From Planctomycetota bacterium (GTDB lineage: Bacteria; Planctomycetota; Phycisphaerae; WQYP01), in NCBI GenBank assembly GCA_021831565.1, contig JAKBMM010000004.1, positions 1 to 64,000 of the forward strand: a stretch of 64,000 nt of DNA. Reading direction: 5' to 3'. Position 1 is the first letter of the stretch, and each line of letters opens with the position of its first letter. Below are positions 24,772-33,310 of the stretch, piece by piece. Position numbers and translations under genes: made by a program. The notes below the pieces were generated by a model, which saw only the letters and a list, made by a program, of their open reading frames with translations, was not told the origin of the DNA and ran no database searches.

Positions 24772-25601
24772 ACGATCACGTCCCGATAGCTATCCAGAAT
24801 CACCTTGATTTCCGGTGTAAAGATCAGTTCACCGGCGCGGATTACGTATTCGTAGCCGACTGTTTTGCCCTGCGATTCACGCTGTTTGCTCAAATCCGGC
24901 TGATTGAGCAGATTTCCGATGGCCAGGGCCACGGCCAGTTGGAGGTCCGGCGGGATCAGGGCGCCGGTGATCTGGCAGCCGGCGGCATGGGCATCGGCGA
25001 AGGTGGCCGTGAAACTTGCTCCATTGGTCGCCGCAACGCTCAGAGTTTCCTGGTGGGCTTGGCCGGGATCGACGATCAAACCGGTTCCCGCCGTGATCGC
25101 CCAGGGCTGGCCGTTGAAAAATCCGCTCATGGCGGCCGGCGTGACGGAACTGACGCCCGCGGCAATAGCCGCGGCGCTGCTGGTCAGAAAGCCGAAACCG
25201 GCGTTGTAATCCACCAGGACGGCATTCAAACCCGCGTTGGGAAACCAGCCCGTCGGGCCATAGAGGCCGGAAAAGTTGCCGGTAAACCGCGGCTGGAAGC
25301 TGATTCGCCCGATGCCTGGCCGCAGATCGAACTGATCCGGCGTATAAGAGATGGGATTGGCGCCGGTGGGAAAAAGCGTCAGGGCGTTCAGGGCCAGCAC
25401 CGGAGTGCGACGGAGCATCAGGAACGGCTGATCGGCGGCGTCATAATATTCCTGGTAGCGGCCGGGAACAAAATCACGCCGGCAATAACGCTCCACCGCG
25501 CCGCTGACGGCGGAAATGAGACTCGCCAGCATGGCGACGCTGACGCCGCCCGCCGCCTTCACGACGTTGTTGACGTAATCCTGTGTGACCAGATCGGCCA
25601 T
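24768..25601 (-). CDS. Phage head-tail connector (gp6/DNA-packaging-like) fusion
   Basis: A 277-residue protein. The N-terminus LASLISAVSGAVERYCRRDF followed by GRYQEYYDAADQPFLMLRRTPV is the hallmark of gp6-type connectors, which ring the portal. Typical connectors are 100-200 residues; the extra central stretch (about 130-200, alanine/glycine-rich SAVSSVTPAAMSGFF) looks like an inserted domain. No capsid, protease, portal or terminase gene lies upstream, where acpS begins 254 bp away on the other strand. The start ATG at 25601 has no strong ribosome-binding site. Confidence 0.78.
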   Translation of the reverse strand: MADLVTQDYVNNVVKAAGGVSVAMLASLISAVSGAVERYCRRDFVPGRYQEYYDAADQPFLMLRRTPVLALNALTLFPTGANPISYTPDQFDLRPGIGRISFQPRFTGNFSGLYGPTGWFPNAGLNAVLVDYNAGFGFLTSSAAAIAAGVSSVTPAAMSGFFNGQPWAITAGTGLIVDPGQAHQETLSVAATNGASFTATFADAHAAGCQITGALIPPDLQLAVALAIGNLLNQPDLSKQRESQGKTVGYEYVIRAGELIFTPEIKVILDSYRDVIV

Positions 25602-25775
25602 GAAACAAGCTGTAGAGGCCGGATCCGGGTGATAATCGTTATACCGTATGCCACCCGCCGTGGGCGGGACGTATTTGCGAAAGACCGGGGTTTCTCCTAA
25701 AATGTTTGGGGTTGGCGTAGTTTGACGCCGCTATGGCTCTTCTGGCGTTTCATCGTTGTTTGCGTGGATATTTCC

Positions 25776-25859
25776 ATGGCCAATTCCGTTCATTTTGAGC
25801 GACCTCCGCTGGCGCGTATCTGGTACGTGAGCCAAGATGGACAAAATGTGATTCCATGA
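25776..25859 (+). CDS. 27-residue leader ORF overlapping acpS
   Basis: ATG at 25776 opens a 27-codon frame ending at TGA 25857-25859, which overlaps the acpS start codon (ATGA). The product is MANSVHFERPPLARIWYVSQ then DGQNVIP. The overlap suggests translational coupling, and the ending IWYVSQDGQNV resembles the start of a GYF_2 domain, so it may be a degraded gene instead of a functional leader. There is little else in 25602-25775. Confidence 0.3.
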   Translation: MANSVHFERPPLARIWYVSQDGQNVIP

Positions 25860-26263
25860 GCATCATCGGCCACGGCATTGATCTGGTGGAAGTGGCCCGC
25901 ATATCGGACATGATCCGGCGGCATGGCAATCGCTTCCTCCACCGCTGCTTCACTCCGGCGGAGCGGAAATATTGCCGGCGCTTCCGCGACGCCGCGCCGC
26001 ATTTCGCCGGGCGTTTCGCCGCCAAGGAGGCGATTGTCAAAGCGTTGGGAACGGGTTTGAGCGGAAAAATTTCCTGGACCGAAATGGAAATTCTACCGGA
26101 TGCACAGGGCAAACCGGTGCCGGCGTTCACCGGCCACACGCGGCGGCTCGCCGCGGCGCTGGGTATAACAAAATGGCATATTTCAATTTCTCACACGCTG
26201 GAACACGCCATGGCCAGCGCCCTCGCCGAAGCATCATGGGAAGTTACCCATGCACCAGCTTGA
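25856..26263 (+). CDS. acpS: Holo-[acyl-carrier-protein] synthase
   Basis: A 135-residue 4'-phosphopantetheinyl transferase that activates acyl carrier protein with CoA. Family motifs are present: GIDLVEVARI at residue 6, the metal-binding FAGRFAAKEAIVKAL at about residue 50, and the C-terminal KWHISISHT. The length is typical of AcpS. It converges with cdsA and overlaps it by 20 bp at the 3' end, an arrangement with little spare DNA. Confidence 0.95.
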   Translation: MSIIGHGIDLVEVARISDMIRRHGNRFLHRCFTPAERKYCRRFRDAAPHFAGRFAAKEAIVKALGTGLSGKISWTEMEILPDAQGKPVPAFTGHTRRLAAALGITKWHISISHTLEHAMASALAEASWEVTHAPA

Positions 26264-27161
26264 GAATCCAGTAGGCGACGGGGGCGGCCAGCAGGGGTGA
26301 ATCGAGCATGTCCAGCACGCCGCCGAAACCGGGCAACTGGCCCGAATCTTTCACGCCGGCGTCGCGCTTGAGCAGACTTTCCAATAGATCGCCGACCTGG
26401 CCGGCGGCGCCCAGGAGAATTCCGACCAGCGAGCCTTCCCACCAGGCGAACTCGGGAGAAAAGTGGGTAAGAATCGCGCCGATAACCGCCGCGACGAGCA
26501 AGCCGGCAATAAACCCCTCCCATGTTTTTCCCGGCGAGAGCCAGGCGATCAGTTTATGCCGGCCGATCCACCGCCCGAAAAAGTAAGCGCTGATATCGGC
26601 GCCCTTGACCATGAGCAGAATCGACACCACCATGCCGGCGGAATGGCTCAGCCGGATGGGCAGGTAAAAACCGGGCAGCACGCCCAAATACACGATCGCC
26701 AGCAGCGAACCGCCGGCGGAGGCCATGGCGCCCTCGATCTTCTGCCGGCGGCTGTGCATGGCGAACGCCCCCGCCAGGGCGATGGCCAGCACGGTGGGAA
26801 CCAGATAGCCCGGTTTGATGGTGTGAAACCACCGGGCCACCTGCACCGCGATGGGACTGGAGCCAGCGGGCTTGTCCAGGAGCATTTCGGAAAGCTGCTC
26901 CAGCCAGGGCCAGAGCATGCACAAAATGGCCGAAGCTACACATACGCGCAGAGAAATAATTACTCCTTGGCGCGCCAGCAGTCGCTGCATTTCATAAACC
27001 GCCGGTGGAATGATCACGAGAAAGGTGATGGCCATGAGAGTACCCGGCGGAAAAGAAAGCTGCCGCGCCGGCCAGCCGCTGGAAAGCGTCTGATCGAAAT
27101 AAAACATGATCAACAGTGCGATGCCGAAGAGCAGGCCTAAAGTTATCCGTTGTTTGAGCAT
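26244..27161 (-). CDS. cdsA: Phosphatidate cytidylyltransferase (CDP-DAG synthase)
   Basis: A 305-residue integral membrane enzyme making CDP-diacylglycerol from phosphatidate and CTP. Several hydrophobic spans precede the C-terminal catalytic signature LLKRDAGVKDSGQLPGFGGV followed by LDMLDS. The usual form reads LPxHGGxxDRxD; here HGG is replaced by FGG and D-R-x-D by D-M-L-D, a variant I associate with planctomycetes, and the KD pair is intact. The start at 27161 has no clear Shine-Dalgarno site. Confidence 0.92.
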   Translation of the reverse strand: MLKQRITLGLLFGIALLIMFYFDQTLSSGWPARQLSFPPGTLMAITFLVIIPPAVYEMQRLLARQGVIISLRVCVASAILCMLWPWLEQLSEMLLDKPAGSSPIAVQVARWFHTIKPGYLVPTVLAIALAGAFAMHSRRQKIEGAMASAGGSLLAIVYLGVLPGFYLPIRLSHSAGMVVSILLMVKGADISAYFFGRWIGRHKLIAWLSPGKTWEGFIAGLLVAAVIGAILTHFSPEFAWWEGSLVGILLGAAGQVGDLLESLLKRDAGVKDSGQLPGFGGVLDMLDSPLLAAPVAYWILKLVHG

Positions 27162-27428
27162 TCTCGCCGCCGATAGTTCAGGATTTATGTCCGCACAAGC
27201 GCCGTGGTACGGGGATTCTCCAACAGAGCCTGTATTGTATTGCGTTTATGTTAAGGGCCAATGGGCCATGCGTCCACGATCCCTTTGGTATGACATCCCT
27301 TTGGCAGGGCTTCTGGACGTTCGGCGCGAAAATCCTTACACTCGTCCCGCCCGGTGTCTGAAAATGGTCCCCGGCCGTGGACCGGCGGGGCGGACCGGGC
27401 CGACGTTATTTTGACGGGAACGAAAACC

Positions 27429-28307
27429 ATGACCCCAATCAGCGCCAAAGACATCATGACACTACGCGTTCGTACCAGTGCGGGCATGATGGATGTAAAA
27501 CGGGCGCTGCAGGAGGCGTCCGGCGATATGGAAAAGGCCGCCGAACTGCTTCGCCAATGGGGGGCGGGGCGCGCGGACGCCAAAATGTCCAATGAAATGA
27601 AGGAGGGGTTGATCGGTGGGAAAATCGGCCATGATGGCAAAGTGGGAGTGCTGGTACGACTGAGTTCGCAAACCGATTTTGTCGCGCGCAATGAAGCATT
27701 TATAAAAATTCTGCATGATCTGGTGGAGCTTGCCTTCGCCAATAAAGTCAACACGCCCGCCGAGCTCAACGCGTTGGCCTGGCCCGACGGTTCCGGCCGC
27801 TCGGTGGAAAATGTGGTGAAGGAACTGGCCGGCGGAACCATCAAGGAGAATATGGCCATTACCGGCGTGGCGCGGTTCGAAGCGACCGGTGGTCCGGGGG
27901 AGGTGGGCCGGTATGTGCACCACAACGACAAAGTCGGCGCCCTGGTGCAGGTGGATGGCGGCGGCGGCGAAGCCGTGCGCATGCTTGCCAGGGAATTGGC
28001 GATGCACATTACCGCCGGCATGCCTTTTGTTCCCATCGCCATCAGCCGGGACAAAGTGGATCCGGTGATTCTGGAGCGGGAAAAACGGATTGCCGCCGAA
28101 GGAATTGCCGGTAAACCCCCGCCCCTTGCGGACAAGATCATCGCCGGCAGACTGGAAAAATTTTTCGCGGATAACGTTCTGCTGGAACAGCCGTTCGTGA
28201 AAGATGAGAAGAAACGGATCCGGGACATTCTGGCGGATGCGTCCCGGGCCGTCTCGGCCAAACTGGAAATCATCCGCTTCGCCCGCTTCAAAGTTGGCGA
28301 AGTCTAG
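27429..28307 (+). CDS. tsf: Translation elongation factor Ts
   Basis: A 292-residue nucleotide-exchange factor for EF-Tu. The N-terminal UBA-like part (TSAGMMDVKRALQEASGDME) and the core EF-Tu contact motif SSQTDFVARNEAF are present, followed by the dimerisation subdomain. ATG 27429 is chosen because it gives the normal N-terminus; an in-frame frame to 27354 is not conserved. Only pyrH and frr follow; rpsB, which usually precedes tsf, is not upstream. Confidence 0.95.
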   Translation: MTPISAKDIMTLRVRTSAGMMDVKRALQEASGDMEKAAELLRQWGAGRADAKMSNEMKEGLIGGKIGHDGKVGVLVRLSSQTDFVARNEAFIKILHDLVELAFANKVNTPAELNALAWPDGSGRSVENVVKELAGGTIKENMAITGVARFEATGGPGEVGRYVHHNDKVGALVQVDGGGGEAVRMLARELAMHITAGMPFVPIAISRDKVDPVILEREKRIAAEGIAGKPPPLADKIIAGRLEKFFADNVLLEQPFVKDEKKRIRDILADASRAVSAKLEIIRFARFKVGEV

Positions 28308-28364
28308 GGGAATACGCACCGAAGACCGGCCCGCCGGGAATGACGTTGGGCTTGGGAGCCGCGC

Positions 28365-29096
28365 ATGGCGCAACCTCGTTATCATCGAATTCTTCTGAAG
28401 ATCTCGGGCGAGGGTTTGTGCCGGGAGGCTGGTTTCGGCTTGGACATGCCGCAATTGGAGAGCATCGCCGAGCAGATCGCGCAAGTCGCCCGCTCCGGCG
28501 TGCAGGTGGCGGTGGTAATTGGAGGGGGGAATTTTGTGCGGGGACAAACGCTGGCGGCCGCCGGCCATGTGCAGAGAGCCACGGCGGACTATATGGGGAT
28601 GCTGGCGACGGTGATCAACGCCATGGCGCTGCAGGACACCCTGGAGCACCTGGGTCAGCCGACCCGCGTGGCCAGCGCCTTGACCGTGCTCCAGGTCTGC
28701 GAGCCGTTCATCCGCCGCAAGGTGATACGTCACCTGGAAAAGGGTAGGGTGGCGGTGCTGGCCGCGGGCGTGGGCAATCCGTTTTTCACCACGGATACGT
28801 GCGCGGCATTACGCGCCACGGAGCTGCAGGCCCAGGTGCTTTTGAAAGCCACCAAGGTGGATGGCGTATACAGCGGTGATCCCCGGAAAGATCCGGAGGC
28901 GCGCTGTTTTGACAAGCTTAGTTACCGGCAAGTCATCCGGGACAACCTGCGCGTGATGGATATGACGGCCATCAGTCTGGCGATGGAAAGCAATATTCCG
29001 ATTGTCGTGTTCAATCTCAAAACGAAAGGAAACATCGCCCGGGTCGCGGCCGGCGAGCCGATCGGCACACTTATCACCGGCGAGGCGGGCGGGTAA
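28365..29096 (+). CDS. pyrH: Uridylate (UMP) kinase
   Basis: A 243-residue amino-acid-kinase-fold enzyme phosphorylating UMP to UDP. The motifs RILLKISGEGL at the start, VVIGGGNFVRG, RATADYMGMLATVINAMALQ and VDGVYSGDPRKDPEA are all present. ATG 28365 has GGGAG at good spacing. It lies 57 bp after tsf and 56 bp before frr on the same strand, the normal order in bacteria. Confidence 0.96.
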   Translation: MAQPRYHRILLKISGEGLCREAGFGLDMPQLESIAEQIAQVARSGVQVAVVIGGGNFVRGQTLAAAGHVQRATADYMGMLATVINAMALQDTLEHLGQPTRVASALTVLQVCEPFIRRKVIRHLEKGRVAVLAAGVGNPFFTTDTCAALRATELQAQVLLKATKVDGVYSGDPRKDPEARCFDKLSYRQVIRDNLRVMDMTAISLAMESNIPIVVFNLKTKGNIARVAAGEPIGTLITGEAGG

Positions 29097-29152
29097 AGTT
29101 ATAGCGGTGCGGAACGGAGCCACCGTCTCGGACATTGACTCATAGGCAAGCC

Positions 29153-29713
29153 ATGGATGTGGATGAAATTATATTTCAAGCCGAAGAGCACCTGGAAAAG
29201 GCGCTCGATCACCTGCGCCACGAGTTGCGGGGGCTGCGAACGGGCCGGGCCAGCACGTCCCTGGTGGAATTCATCAAGGTTGATTATTACGGCGCTCCGA
29301 CCGATCTGCGGGCGCTGGCTTCGCTGACCACGCCGGACGCGACCTCCATTGTGATCAAACCGTTCGATCCCACCAGTCTCAAGGAAATCGTCAAGGCCAT
29401 TGAAGTGGCGAATCTCGGCATCAATCCGCAAAACGACGGTCGGCAGATTCGCCTGGTGCTGCCGCCGCTCTCCGGCGAGCGGCGCCAACAGTTGCTGGGG
29501 AAAGTAAAGGAGTCGGCGGAGCATTGCCGCGTCGCCATGCGCAACATCCGGCGCGACGCCAACAAACACATCGACCAGGAAGAAAAACAATCCACTCTTC
29601 CCGAAGATCAGGCCAAGGCGGCGCAAGAGCAGGTTCAGGAACTGCTCAAGAAGTTCGAGGCCCGAATCGACGAACTGGTCCGCCTCAAGCACAAAGAGAT
29701 CACCGAGGTGTGA
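29153..29713 (+). CDS. frr: Ribosome recycling factor
   Basis: A 186-residue factor that splits post-termination ribosomes together with EF-G. The conserved start (HLEKALDHLRHELRGLRTGR then AS) and GINPQNDGRQIRLVLPPL are intact, as is the coiled-coil C-terminal part LLKKFEARIDELVRLKHKEI. ATG 29153 is used; an upstream TTG at 29135 would add six non-conserved residues. The length is standard (about 185). Confidence 0.95.
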   Translation: MDVDEIIFQAEEHLEKALDHLRHELRGLRTGRASTSLVEFIKVDYYGAPTDLRALASLTTPDATSIVIKPFDPTSLKEIVKAIEVANLGINPQNDGRQIRLVLPPLSGERRQQLLGKVKESAEHCRVAMRNIRRDANKHIDQEEKQSTLPEDQAKAAQEQVQELLKKFEARIDELVRLKHKEITEV

Positions 29714-29970
29714 TAAGAGCCTATCCGAGCAACTAATGCTCTTGATCGCGAATTTTTCTTAAGACATATCCGAAGCATCGCCGATATTCGTAACAGCGGA
29801 TAATGATACGGTCCGCACGATAACAGGAGGGTCGTCGGCATTCTCATGGGCATTCTATTTCGGTGGCCGCCGGGCGTCGGCTCGTACCGGTGTCGAAATC
29901 AGGAGAGAATGTTGGAAAATGCCGCCGCCGCTTTCGTAAATTGTGGACAAAATTTTTTGGAGAAAGTCAC
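29714..29970. other. Intergenic region after frr
   Basis: About 260 bp without a gene. An imperfect stem (AAGAGC near 29716 with GCTCTT near 29740) could terminate frr transcription but lacks an adjacent strong T run; a run TTTTTC follows at 29754. Otherwise I see nothing until the promoter at 29971. Confidence 0.4.
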
Positions 29971-29998
29971 TTGCCTTGGCGACCGGAGAGCGTATACT
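29971..29998 (+). promoter_or_regulatory. Predicted sigma70-type promoter of the small gene at 30060
   Basis: TTGCCT (29971-29976) and TATACT (29993-29998) are separated by 16 bp. Transcription would start near 30005, giving a leader of about 55 bases to the ATG at 30060. The match to the consensus is good at both hexamers. Confidence 0.6.
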
Positions 29999-30059
29999 TA
30001 TCCAGTGGAGGCAGAGTGTTAGAAAGCCGACCTATCCTTGGGAGCAAAAGGAGTCCGCC

Positions 30060-30311
30060 ATGGTAAGCAGTGATCCCAGTCGTGGTGGCGGAAAAGAGCG
30101 CGGGTTTCCACCGTACGGTTCTATCAATCCATCGGAAATTCTAGAATCGCCTCCAGCTCTAAGCGCGACCAATGCCGATGGCAGCGCCGTGACATCCGTT
30201 TCTTTCAGGAGTACGGATGGACCGTTGCGGCATGGAATGGAACGAGTCGTGCGACTGAACGAACAGGCCGCCGGCGGCGTGTGCTGCCCGTCTGAGATTT
30301 ATCTCGGTTAA
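30060..30311 (+). CDS. Small conserved-looking protein of unknown function
   Basis: An 83-residue protein of no family I recognise. Evidence that it is real: a strong ribosome-binding site (AAAAGGAG, 6 bp spacing) and a good promoter 60 bp upstream. It begins MVSSDPSRGGGKERGFPPYG, contains INPSEILESPPALSA and ends with two adjacent cysteines (AGGVCCPSEIYLG). It has no membrane segment or signal peptide. It might be a short regulator, but there is no homology that I can name. rex follows on the opposite strand. Confidence 0.6.
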   Translation: MVSSDPSRGGGKERGFPPYGSINPSEILESPPALSATNADGSAVTSVSFRSTDGPLRHGMERVVRLNEQAAGGVCCPSEIYLG

Positions 30312-30373
30312 AATCCGCCTGACTTCGCCCGCATCATCCGCCGAAGCCCCATCAGCCCATGTATTTGGTTATT

Positions 30374-31030
30374 TTACGTGGGTGCGGCGAGAGAATTCTG
30401 TATCGTCCCCAAGCTCATCCGGAAAGATAACTGTTCGAGCTGCAGCGCCAGATCCACGCTCTGAACGAAAACATCTTCGGGAGCAGCCAGGGAAACCGCC
30501 GCGAAATTCAAAATACCCCGTATACCCGCTTTCACAAGCTGATTGACGGCATCCTGGGCCGATTCCGGCGGCACGGCGACAATTGCCATTCGAATCCGCA
30601 GCGCCCCGACCGCCTGGGCGATTTCGGACATCGGGTGGATTTCCAGTTCGCCGAAGCGGCGTCCGATTTTTCCCGGATCAGAGTCGAACGCCGCCACCAG
30701 GTGAAAACCTTTCCGGGGAAAACCCTTATAGGTCAGCAGCGCCCGTCCCAGGTTCCCCACTCCCACCAGCAGCGCATTGCAAGCCTTGTCGGTCCCGAGA
30801 ATTTTCTTGAGCCGCGTGATCAATTCCTCCACACGGTATCCGATGCCGGGATGTCCGAACTGGCCGAAATAGGCCAGATCCTTCCGCACCTGGGCGTCGG
30901 TATAACCGAGGGCTTCGCCGAGCTGTTTGCTGCTGATGGTGTTTCTGTTTAGATGTCGAAAAGCTTCCAACTGGCGCAGGTAGAAGCTCAGTCGATAGAC
31001 CGCCGGATCTGGTATTTCTTCAACTTTCAT
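30374..31030 (-). CDS. rex: Redox-sensing transcriptional repressor Rex
   Basis: A 218-residue dimeric repressor that releases DNA when NADH is high. The winged-helix domain is at residues 1-85 (YRLSFYLRQLEAF ... SSKQLGEALGYTDAQVRKDL), and the Rossmann domain has NALLVGVGNLGRALLTYKGF with the NAD-binding GxGxxGxA pattern. The C-terminal helix LEQLSFRMSL follows. ATG 31030 is used; upstream in-frame ATG at 31117 lies in a GC-rich leader. A Rex-type operator at 8039-8056 is a likely target. It lies downstream of arsM on the same strand. Confidence 0.93.
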   Translation of the reverse strand: MKVEEIPDPAVYRLSFYLRQLEAFRHLNRNTISSKQLGEALGYTDAQVRKDLAYFGQFGHPGIGYRVEELITRLKKILGTDKACNALLVGVGNLGRALLTYKGFPRKGFHLVAAFDSDPGKIGRRFGELEIHPMSEIAQAVGALRIRMAIVAVPPESAQDAVNQLVKAGIRGILNFAAVSLAAPEDVFVQSVDLALQLEQLSFRMSLGTIQNSLAAPT

Positions 31031-31087
31031 GCGGTCCACCCCGGGGGGGAACTTCCAGGAACCTATCCCAACCGATGGCACTCTAAA

Positions 31088-31105
31088 ACCATACACGTGT
31101 ATGGT
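31088..31105. promoter_or_regulatory. Perfect 18-bp palindrome upstream of rex
   Basis: The sequence ACCATACACGTGTATGGT reads the same on both strands, and lies 58-75 bp upstream of the rex start (minus strand) in the arsM-rex gap. A perfect palindrome this long is unlikely by chance in a 170-bp gap and suits a dimeric regulator. It does not resemble a Rex or ArsR site, so the binding protein is unknown. Confidence 0.55.
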
Positions 31106-31146
31106 CAAGGGATTCATCGCACCGTACCCGGACGGACAAACAGCCG

Positions 31147-31181
31147 GGGGGCGTAAAGAGAAGCCGGTGGCCGGCGCCCCC
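31147..31181 (-). terminator. GC-rich hairpin between arsM and rex
   Basis: GGGGGCG (31147-31153) pairs with CGCCCCC (31175-31181), with a smaller CCGG/CCGG pair inside the loop. There is no T run on the minus strand after it, so termination would be incomplete; it may reduce read-through from the ars operon into rex. Confidence 0.35.
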
Positions 31182-31197
31182 TTGCGATTGCCGACGT

Positions 31198-32112
31198 TTA
31201 GACTTCCCCGCCGGGCCGTACGGCGAAAACTTTTACGCTGGCGGCATATTCGTTCAAATCGTAGCGTTGGATCAATGCGGCCAGCTCGGCATGAAAATCC
31301 CTGGAAATGGTCAGTTTGGTACTACAACATCCCGCGGGCGACACGTTGCGCGAATCCGAAGACCGGGCGTCCATGGCGGGCGAACAGCAGGCGGCTTGCT
31401 TTCCCACGGCCCCGTAGGCGTTGAGGTCCGCGCCGCTGTCGATCACTTGTACGTGCTGGAAACCAGCCGCCGGCAGTTCCCGCTGATATTCTTCGATCAG
31501 TATGGCGCCGGCAAGGCAGCCGACCCAGGCGGAAACATTTTTCGCCAGTTCTTCCGGCAGCGGCTTTTTCAATGCAATATCGCTCACCGCCACCCGGCCG
31601 CCGGGCTTGAGTATTCGGAAGATTTCACGAAACACCGCTTTCTTATCCGGCGCCAGGTTGAGTACGCAATTGGAAATGACGCAATCCACAGAAGCCGCCG
31701 GCAGCGGCAACTTGTCGATGGCGGCCAGATGAAATTCCACGTTATTAAATGGTTGACCGTTCGGACCACGGCGGGCATTTTCGCGGGCGCGTTGGATCAT
31801 TTCCGGCGTCATATCGATGCCGATGGCTTGACCGGTTGGTCCAACTTTTTGCGCTGCCAGGAATACGTCCAATCCGCCGCCGCAACCCAGATCCACCACC
31901 GTTTCCCCGGGTTTCAAACCGGCCATCGCCGTCGGATTGCCGCAGGAAAGTCCCATGTTCGCCTCGGCGGGTATGGAGGCGAGTTCCTCCACCGTGTAGC
32001 CAAAGGCCCGGGCGACGGCGGTTACCCCCTGATTCTTTGACGAAAGCCCGCTATTGGCCACAGTTCCATAGCCTCTTTGAACGTTTTGAATAATTTCATT
32101 GGACCGACTCAT
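31198..32112 (-). CDS. arsM: Arsenite S-adenosylmethionine methyltransferase
   Basis: A 304-residue SAM methyltransferase that methylates arsenite. The SAM site is [20 protein letters not shown]. Cysteines in the expected places are GLSCGNPTA (first), [12 protein letters not shown] (second), and a C-terminal CC pair (QAACCSPAM). A further GCC lies in the C-terminal tail. The ATG has GGAG at good spacing. It is the last gene of arsR-arsC-acr3-arsM. Confidence 0.93.
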   Translation of the reverse strand: MSRSNEIIQNVQRGYGTVANSGLSSKNQGVTAVARAFGYTVEELASIPAEANMGLSCGNPTAMAGLKPGETVVDLGCGGGLDVFLAAQKVGPTGQAIGIDMTPEMIQRARENARRGPNGQPFNNVEFHLAAIDKLPLPAASVDCVISNCVLNLAPDKKAVFREIFRILKPGGRVAVSDIALKKPLPEELAKNVSAWVGCLAGAILIEEYQRELPAAGFQHVQVIDSGADLNAYGAVGKQAACCSPAMDARSSDSRNVSPAGCCSTKLTISRDFHAELAALIQRYDLNEYAASVKVFAVRPGGEV

Positions 32113-32133
32113 GGAATCACTCCTTGTTCAAAA

Positions 32134-33267
32134 TCAGCGGCTGCCGCCGAGAGTCGCTTCGGCCCCACAACATTGTTCGTAGGGCACGACGCCCTTGCGC
32201 ATCTCGTACCAGTGGCGGGTGCGGTTAACCATCGCCACGGCGGAAAGCATCACGGGCACTTCCACCAGCACACCGACCACGGTGGCCAGTGCGGCGCCCG
32301 ACTCAAAGCCGAACAACACGATGGCTGTGGCCACGGCCAGTTCAAAAAAGTTGCTCGCGCCAATAAGTGCCGAGGGACCGGCCACGCAATGGGGCGAGCG
32401 CACCACACGGTTGAGCAGATAAGCCAGGCCCGCGTTGAAGTATACCTGGATCAGAATGGGTACCGCGAGCAACAGGATCACCAATGGCTGGGCGATGATC
32501 TCTTCTCCCTGGAAACCGAACAGCAGAACCAACATGGCCAGGAGCGCCGCCAGAGCGAGAGGGTGCATGGCCTGGAGCGTCCGCCGCAATTTGCGTTCGC
32601 CGTGTTCCTGCCGGAGTAGCCAGGTACGCCATACATTGGCGATGAGCAATGGCACGACAATATACAGCACCACGGATGCCAACAGCGTCACCCACGGCAC
32701 CGTAATCGAAGATAGTCCCAGCAGCAGACCGACCACGGGCGCGAAGGCGAAGATCATCAGCACGTCGTTGAGCGCGATTTGGGAGAGCGTGAAATTCGGC
32801 TCGCCGCGTGCCAGATCACTCCAGACAAAAACCATGGCCGTGCAGGGCGCCGCGGCCAGAATAATCAATCCGGCAATATAGCTGTTGATCTGGTCCGCGG
32901 GCAGCCACGACCGGAACAACCCGCCGATGAAGAGCCAGGCCAGCAGGGCCATGGAAAACGGCTTGACTGCCCAGTTCTCAAACAGGGTCACCGCCATTCC
33001 GCGCCAGTGCCGGCGCACCCCCGCCAGCGCCTTCAGGTCGATCTTGAGCAGCATTGGGATGATCATCAGCCAGATCAGAACCGCCACGGGCAGGTTCACA
33101 TGCGCGACTTGCATACCGCCGACGGCCTGGAAAAACGGGGGCATGATAAGCCCCAGGGCGATGCCGGCGATAATGCAAAGGAAGACCCATACGCTCAGAT
33201 ATCTCTCGAACACGCCCAGCGGCGCGCCGGCGGCTTGTTGGGCAATCGCTTCACATTGTACAGACAT
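32134..33267 (-). CDS. acr3: Arsenite efflux permease (ACR3 family)
   Basis: A 377-residue transporter with about ten hydrophobic spans. The ACR3 signature with an essential cysteine, AAAPCTAMVFVWSDLARG, lies near residue 145, and the conserved ALNDVLMIFAFAPVVGLLLG and ASNFFELAVATAI segments follow. It would export As(III) from the cytoplasm. The start ATG has GAGGAG at good spacing. The gap to arsC (44 bp) and to arsM (21 bp) indicate one operon. Confidence 0.95.
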   Translation of the reverse strand: MSVQCEAIAQQAAGAPLGVFERYLSVWVFLCIIAGIALGLIMPPFFQAVGGMQVAHVNLPVAVLIWLMIIPMLLKIDLKALAGVRRHWRGMAVTLFENWAVKPFSMALLAWLFIGGLFRSWLPADQINSYIAGLIILAAAPCTAMVFVWSDLARGEPNFTLSQIALNDVLMIFAFAPVVGLLLGLSSITVPWVTLLASVVLYIVVPLLIANVWRTWLLRQEHGERKLRRTLQAMHPLALAALLAMLVLLFGFQGEEIIAQPLVILLLAVPILIQVYFNAGLAYLLNRVVRSPHCVAGPSALIGASNFFELAVATAIVLFGFESGAALATVVGVLVEVPVMLSAVAMVNRTRHWYEMRKGVVPYEQCCGAEATLGGSR

Positions 33268-33310
33268 ATCAAACTCCTCGTATTTTTATAAGGACGGATA
33301 TCCAAAGCAT

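Noticed and set aside
24781..24795. Copy of the dispersed CCCGATAGC palindrome
   Set aside because: Only half the palindrome and inside the connector coding sequence; likely chance.
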